In this document: in pieces, positions 63,018-64,000 of the stretch
How positions within the stretch are numbered: the first letter of the stretch is position 1
Layout: each line of letters begins with the position of its first letter
Notes under the pieces: model-generated
What the model was told of the DNA's origin: nothing
Database searches by the model: none
What the model saw: only the letters and a program-made list of their open reading frames with translations
Assembly: GCF_000332455.1 (NCBI RefSeq)
Contig: NZ_AOGY02000031.1
Span: 1 to 64,000 of the forward strand
Length of the DNA stretch: 64,000 nt
Reading direction: 5' to 3'
From: Leptospira vanthielii serovar Holland str. Waz Holland = ATCC 700522
Lineage (GTDB): Bacteria; Spirochaetota; Leptospiria; Leptospirales; Leptospiraceae
Position numbers and translations under genes: made by a program

Positions 63018-64000
63018 TTACATTAAACCAAGTTGTTTCATTTTATATTGGAGGGATCCCCTCGAAATACCTAAGGCCTTTGCCATCCGGATTTGATTGC
63101 CAGAAAAGATCCGCATAGCCAGAAGAATCTTCTGCCTTTCTAAAGCCTCTGTTCCACGCCGCAAGTCTAAATCTTCCGCATCTGGAATCTCCAAATCCAT
63201 CTTGGATTTTCCAGGTTCCAAATCTGCTGGTTCCACTTGGTTTGTCCGGCAGGTCAAAATCCCAGTGAGAATTGCATTTCGTAAGTCTGTAAAATTTTCC
63301 GAATAAGATCTAGATACTAATTCCTGCAAACTATTTGCCCCTAATTGCAAACCCAACCGGTTCTGAGAATCACATAATTCTTCAAATATGGCCAAAACCA
63401 AAGTTTGCAATTTTGCTTTGGGAAGGAACCTGAGGGATGGTAGTACCAACGAATTTTTTCGTAAAAATCTTTCAAATTCAGGCAATAATTCTTGGCCCAT
63501 TTCCTCGGGACCCAGTAAAAATAGAGACCCAGAATATCCGGATTTGGACCACCAATCCGATAGGATTTGTTGTTGGCCTAAATTGAGTGTTTGGATCCCA
63601 ACTAGTACCAAACTTCCAGACCGAGACTCTTCCCCCCAAAGTGCGAGTGCCTTCTCCAGCTTCCCAAAATGGTCCGGTAAAGATTCTACAACGAGAATGG
63701 GTGCGCCAGGCAATTGGGATTGGTGGATCCATTTGGCCAATGTCTTCTTTCCAGAACCGGAAGGTCCGAGAATGGTGAGGATTTTTTGCTTCGTAAATTC
63801 TGAAGTCGCCAGATCCAAATTGGGAATTTCTGAGCGATATAAAGAATGCGAGTTTGCCGAGGCGGGCACTTCTTTGCCAGCCAAACGGATCTGAGTTTTC
63901 CCCCACTCGTTTCCAATCTTTTCTGCAAAAAAGCTGAGGAAAATTCCCGCCGGGAGAGATATGGATTCCTCCATTTCAGCAAGAAGAAAGCCGATTTCTT
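63018..64000 (-). CDS. P-loop/Fis-type regulator, 5' end probably outside the window
   Basis: The chain has a Walker A (LTILGPSGSGKKTLAKW) and a C-terminal Fis-type HTH (QKILLAMRIFSGNQIRMAKALGISRGSLQYKMKQLGLM), as in NtrC-family proteins. The sigma-54 contact loop GAFTGA is not found and the AAA core is shortened and divergent, so it may bind DNA without activating sigma-54 polymerase. A start at ATG 63974 is possible, but the frame stays open to the window edge with sensible residues (EIGFLLAE), so the real start is probably beyond it. Confidence 0.75.
   Translation of the reverse strand, partial: EIGFLLAEMEESISLPAGIFLSFFAEKIGNEWGKTQIRLAGKEVPASANSHSLYRSEIPNLDLATSEFTKQKILTILGPSGSGKKTLAKWIHQSQLPGAPILVVESLPDHFGKLEKALALWGEESRSGSLVLVGIQTLNLGQQQILSDWWSKSGYSGSLFLLGPEEMGQELLPEFERFLRKNSLVLPSLRFLPKAKLQTLVLAIFEELCDSQNRLGLQLGANSLQELVSRSYSENFTDLRNAILTGILTCRTNQVEPADLEPGKSKMDLEIPDAEDLDLRRGTEALERQKILLAMRIFSGNQIRMAKALGISRGSLQYKMKQLGLM

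Overview
The window reads as chromosomal DNA from a saprophytic-clade Leptospira (Spirochaetota). This is an inference from a fairly AT-rich composition, many lipoproteins with loose spirochaete-type lipoboxes, a ChpI/ChpK-type toxin-antitoxin pair like the one described in L. interrogans, and many short tightly packed operons. I saw no rRNA, tRNA, CRISPR array, intact insertion sequence or prophage.

Layout. 1-8.5 kb: edge-truncated nucleotidyltransferase, lipoprotein MsrB, a hybrid histidine kinase broken by a 5-bp tandem duplication, a DEAD-box helicase, a lipid-type module (cyclopropane-synthase-like methyltransferase, DUF1295, SDR) and an MDR oxidoreductase. 8.6-13.3 kb: chpIK, an alginate-export-type porin, and a divergent TetR/SDR pair around twin palindromes. 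13.3-19.2 kb: BtrH-like protein, small lipoproteins, ZIP transporter, EpmA, small hypotheticals. 19.2-21.2 kb: response regulator with YqjD/YqjE-like envelope proteins, then CutA. 21.2-24.5 kb: accessory stretch with a GC-rich cruciform repeat, Uma2 nuclease, a Phd-PIN remnant and an ArsR-SRPBCC-YdeI-DoxX operon. 24.5-29 kb: membrane protein pair preceded by a heptanucleotide tandem repeat, PnuC, methyltransferase, J-domain protein. 29-34 kb: aconitase, FlgO-like lipoprotein, an outer-membrane gene with an in-frame stop, QueA. 34-41.3 kb: plus-strand glycan assembly operon (GT87, GT4, GT-C-like, MBOAT, SGNH-like) and a MazG-type pyrophosphohydrolase. 41.3-50 kb: minus-strand operon of a chemoreceptor-like protein, a secreted caspase-family protease, three paralogous kelch lipoproteins and a protein with an HxxxH motif. 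50-60 kb: pirin, a second outer-membrane gene with an in-frame stop, pyruvate kinase, Asd, and a second MBOAT/SGNH pair. 60-64 kb: a compositionally odd gene-poor patch, then a minus-strand cluster ending in an edge-truncated Fis-type regulator.

The most striking unit is the chemoreceptor-caspase-triple-kelch operon (41332-50025). Four of its genes overlap end to start, and the predicted products would link a membrane signalling protein, a periplasmic caspase-fold protease with an EF-hand-like loop, and lipid-anchored beta-propellers. Second is a 7-bp repeat tract that places an upstream ATG out of frame with gene 25799-26197 and would restore the frame at five or eight copies, a possible phase switch. 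The window also carries at least four broken genes (one frameshift, two in-frame stops, one fused toxin-antitoxin remnant), three of them in signalling or envelope functions.
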